In this document: piece after piece, positions 63,094-64,000 of the stretch
Layout of the letters: each line of letters opens with the position of its first letter
Numbering within the stretch: position 1 is the stretch's first letter
Assembly (NCBI RefSeq): GCF_008636115.1
Contig: NZ_QLZD01000004.1
Span: 1 to 64,000 of the forward strand
Direction of reading: 5' to 3'
DNA: 64,000 bases
DNA from: Candidatus Tokpelaia sp.
GTDB lineage: Bacteria > Pseudomonadota > Alphaproteobacteria > Rhizobiales > Rhizobiaceae
Translations under genes and position numbers: made by a program
Notes under the pieces: generated by a model
Database searches by the model: none
The model's input: only the letters and a program-made list of their open reading frames with translations
What the model was told of the DNA's origin: nothing

Positions 63094-64000
63094 CTATAAA
63101 TAAGGGGAAGCCAGCCAGATAATGCGATTATAAAGGCGCACGGGAAAAGGCGCTTTTTTTATTTCAGCCATGGTCACTTCACGCGCATTGGCCAGCTCCG
63201 CCCGGATAAGCCCGGCAATATTGGCGGTAAATTTTTTATCCATTATTTCCATATCTATCTCAAAATTCAGGCGCAAAGAGCGCGCGTCCAGGTTGGAAGA
63301 ACCGGCATAAGCCCAAATATCGTCAACCGCCACTAATTTGGAATGGTCAAAAGCCCCGGTCGCCCGCCATATATGACAGCCGCCGCGCAAAAGCGGATAA
63401 AACTGCGCCCGCATGGCTCTGTCTACCAGTTGCAGATTATTATGCTCAGGGATAATAATATCCACCCGCACGCCGCGCCGCGCCGCCGTGACACAGGCGC
63501 TTATCAATTCGCGATCCGGCAAAAGATAGGGTGTTTTGATTAAAATATGCTTTTGCGCAACTGAAAAAGCGCCAATAAGCATTTGCTGATTGTTTTCCAT
63601 CAGCCTGTCAGTCGGGCCGGAAGGCACAATACGCACCACCAGCCCTTCCGCCGGCTTTAAGCGCGGCGCCGTCAGCCCCCAGGCGCCATTATCCTTTGTA
63701 TAATCCAGTTTTTCTTTGGCGGCAAAAGCCCAGTCTTCCGCTGCCGCATGAAACAGGTCATAAACCGCAGGGCCCTGCACATGAAAATGCGTATCCCAAA
63801 ATGCTTTTGCACCATAAAGCGAGGCACAAAAACCTTCGCGAATATTCATACCGCCGGTGAAAGCATGCGCGCCGTCAATAATCAAAATTTTGCGGTGGCT
63901 GCGCAAATTGGCATAAGGCAGGCGCAGCCCCATAATAATATTGCCGTTAAATACATCAACAATAATGCCCTCTTTTTTCAGCCTGTGCACAATACTGGGG
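63094..64000 (-). CDS. cls: Cardiolipin synthase (phospholipase D family), partial
   Basis: The C-terminal 298 or more residues of a PLD-type cardiolipin synthase, which joins two phosphatidylglycerols. Both catalytic HKD motifs are visible: HRKILIIDGAHAFTGGMNIR and HSKLVAVDDIWAYAGSSNLD. Sequence before the first motif (YANLRSHRK) is typical. The frame stays open to the window edge, so the membrane N-terminus lies beyond 64000. Confidence 0.93.
   Translation of the reverse strand, partial: PSIVHRLKKEGIIVDVFNGNIIMGLRLPYANLRSHRKILIIDGAHAFTGGMNIREGFCASLYGAKAFWDTHFHVQGPAVYDLFHAAAEDWAFAAKEKLDYTKDNGAWGLTAPRLKPAEGLVVRIVPSGPTDRLMENNQQMLIGAFSVAQKHILIKTPYLLPDRELISACVTAARRGVRVDIIIPEHNNLQLVDRAMRAQFYPLLRGGCHIWRATGAFDHSKLVAVDDIWAYAGSSNLDARSLRLNFEIDMEIMDKKFTANIAGLIRAELANAREVTMAEIKKAPFPVRLYNRIIWLASPYL

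Overview
The window looks like a chromosomal segment of an alphaproteobacterium of the order Hyphomicrobiales (Rhizobiales), probably on the Brucella/Bartonella side. The order is supported by lineage families (DUF4167, DUF1465, a DUF6476-like gene), a PdhS/PleC-type cell-cycle kinase, the conserved blocks rpoH-rluD-DUF6476, efp-suhB, ftsE-ftsX-ydcF and ThiE-like-Sel1, a split three-gene pnt transhydrogenase, and a tRNA-His that lacks the extra 5' G and has A73. The genus cannot be fixed from sequence alone. Base composition is about even for most genes, with a few visibly AT-richer islets.

Layout. 1-4530: an 8-bp tandem repeat, pntB-pntAB-pntAA (minus) and folD (plus). 4613-5930: AT-rich islet with a DUF6338-like membrane protein and two small ORFs. 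6020-11774: an orphan type VI secretion vgrG island (vgrG, a Cys-containing lipoprotein, a DUF4123 adaptor and an unrecognised partner) with no T6SS structural genes in view. 11940-17759: pgl-like, tRNA-His, pyrD, mscL and a PAS histidine kinase. 18128-24591: two tandem efflux systems (EmrBA, then MacAB). 24686-27445: ftsE-ftsX-ydcF plus a new 44-aa membrane ORF, preceded by an 11-copy 7-bp tandem repeat. 27937-33179: hpt, M48 lipoprotein protease, thiamine pyrophosphokinase, a glycine-zipper lipoprotein and an unknown exported protein. 33258-35084: an HNH nuclease fused to a RecQ-type helicase. 35275-41777: DUF4167, suhB, efp, rpoH, rluD, a DUF6476-like gene and a small AT-rich gene pair, one member of which is cut by an in-frame TGA. 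41876-46370: MHS transporter, dapE, a 1-kb non-coding stretch with MraZ-like operator repeats and two terminators, then plsC. 46638-50469: three-subunit membrane gluconate-type dehydrogenase. 50868-57141: yifB/comM, DUF1465, opgC, ThiE-like and Sel1. 57474-60025: fdxA and the C-terminal half of a Suv3/MgpS-type helicase, with the usual S4 and CarD partners missing and a 27-bp tandem repeat in the gap. 60466-64000: Bax-inhibitor-1 protein, EEP hydrolase, a small membrane protein and a cardiolipin synthase that runs off the right edge.

Functional reading. Most genes are housekeeping: NADPH/H+ coupling, one-carbon, pyrimidine, purine and thiamine metabolism, translation, heat shock, division and phospholipid synthesis. 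The accessory parts that merit follow-up are the vgrG island, the HNH-RecQ fusion, the orphan MraZ-like operator with a possible small RNA, the helicase lacking its motor, and several short tandem repeats next to gene starts. All functions are read from motifs and family knowledge; no searches were run.
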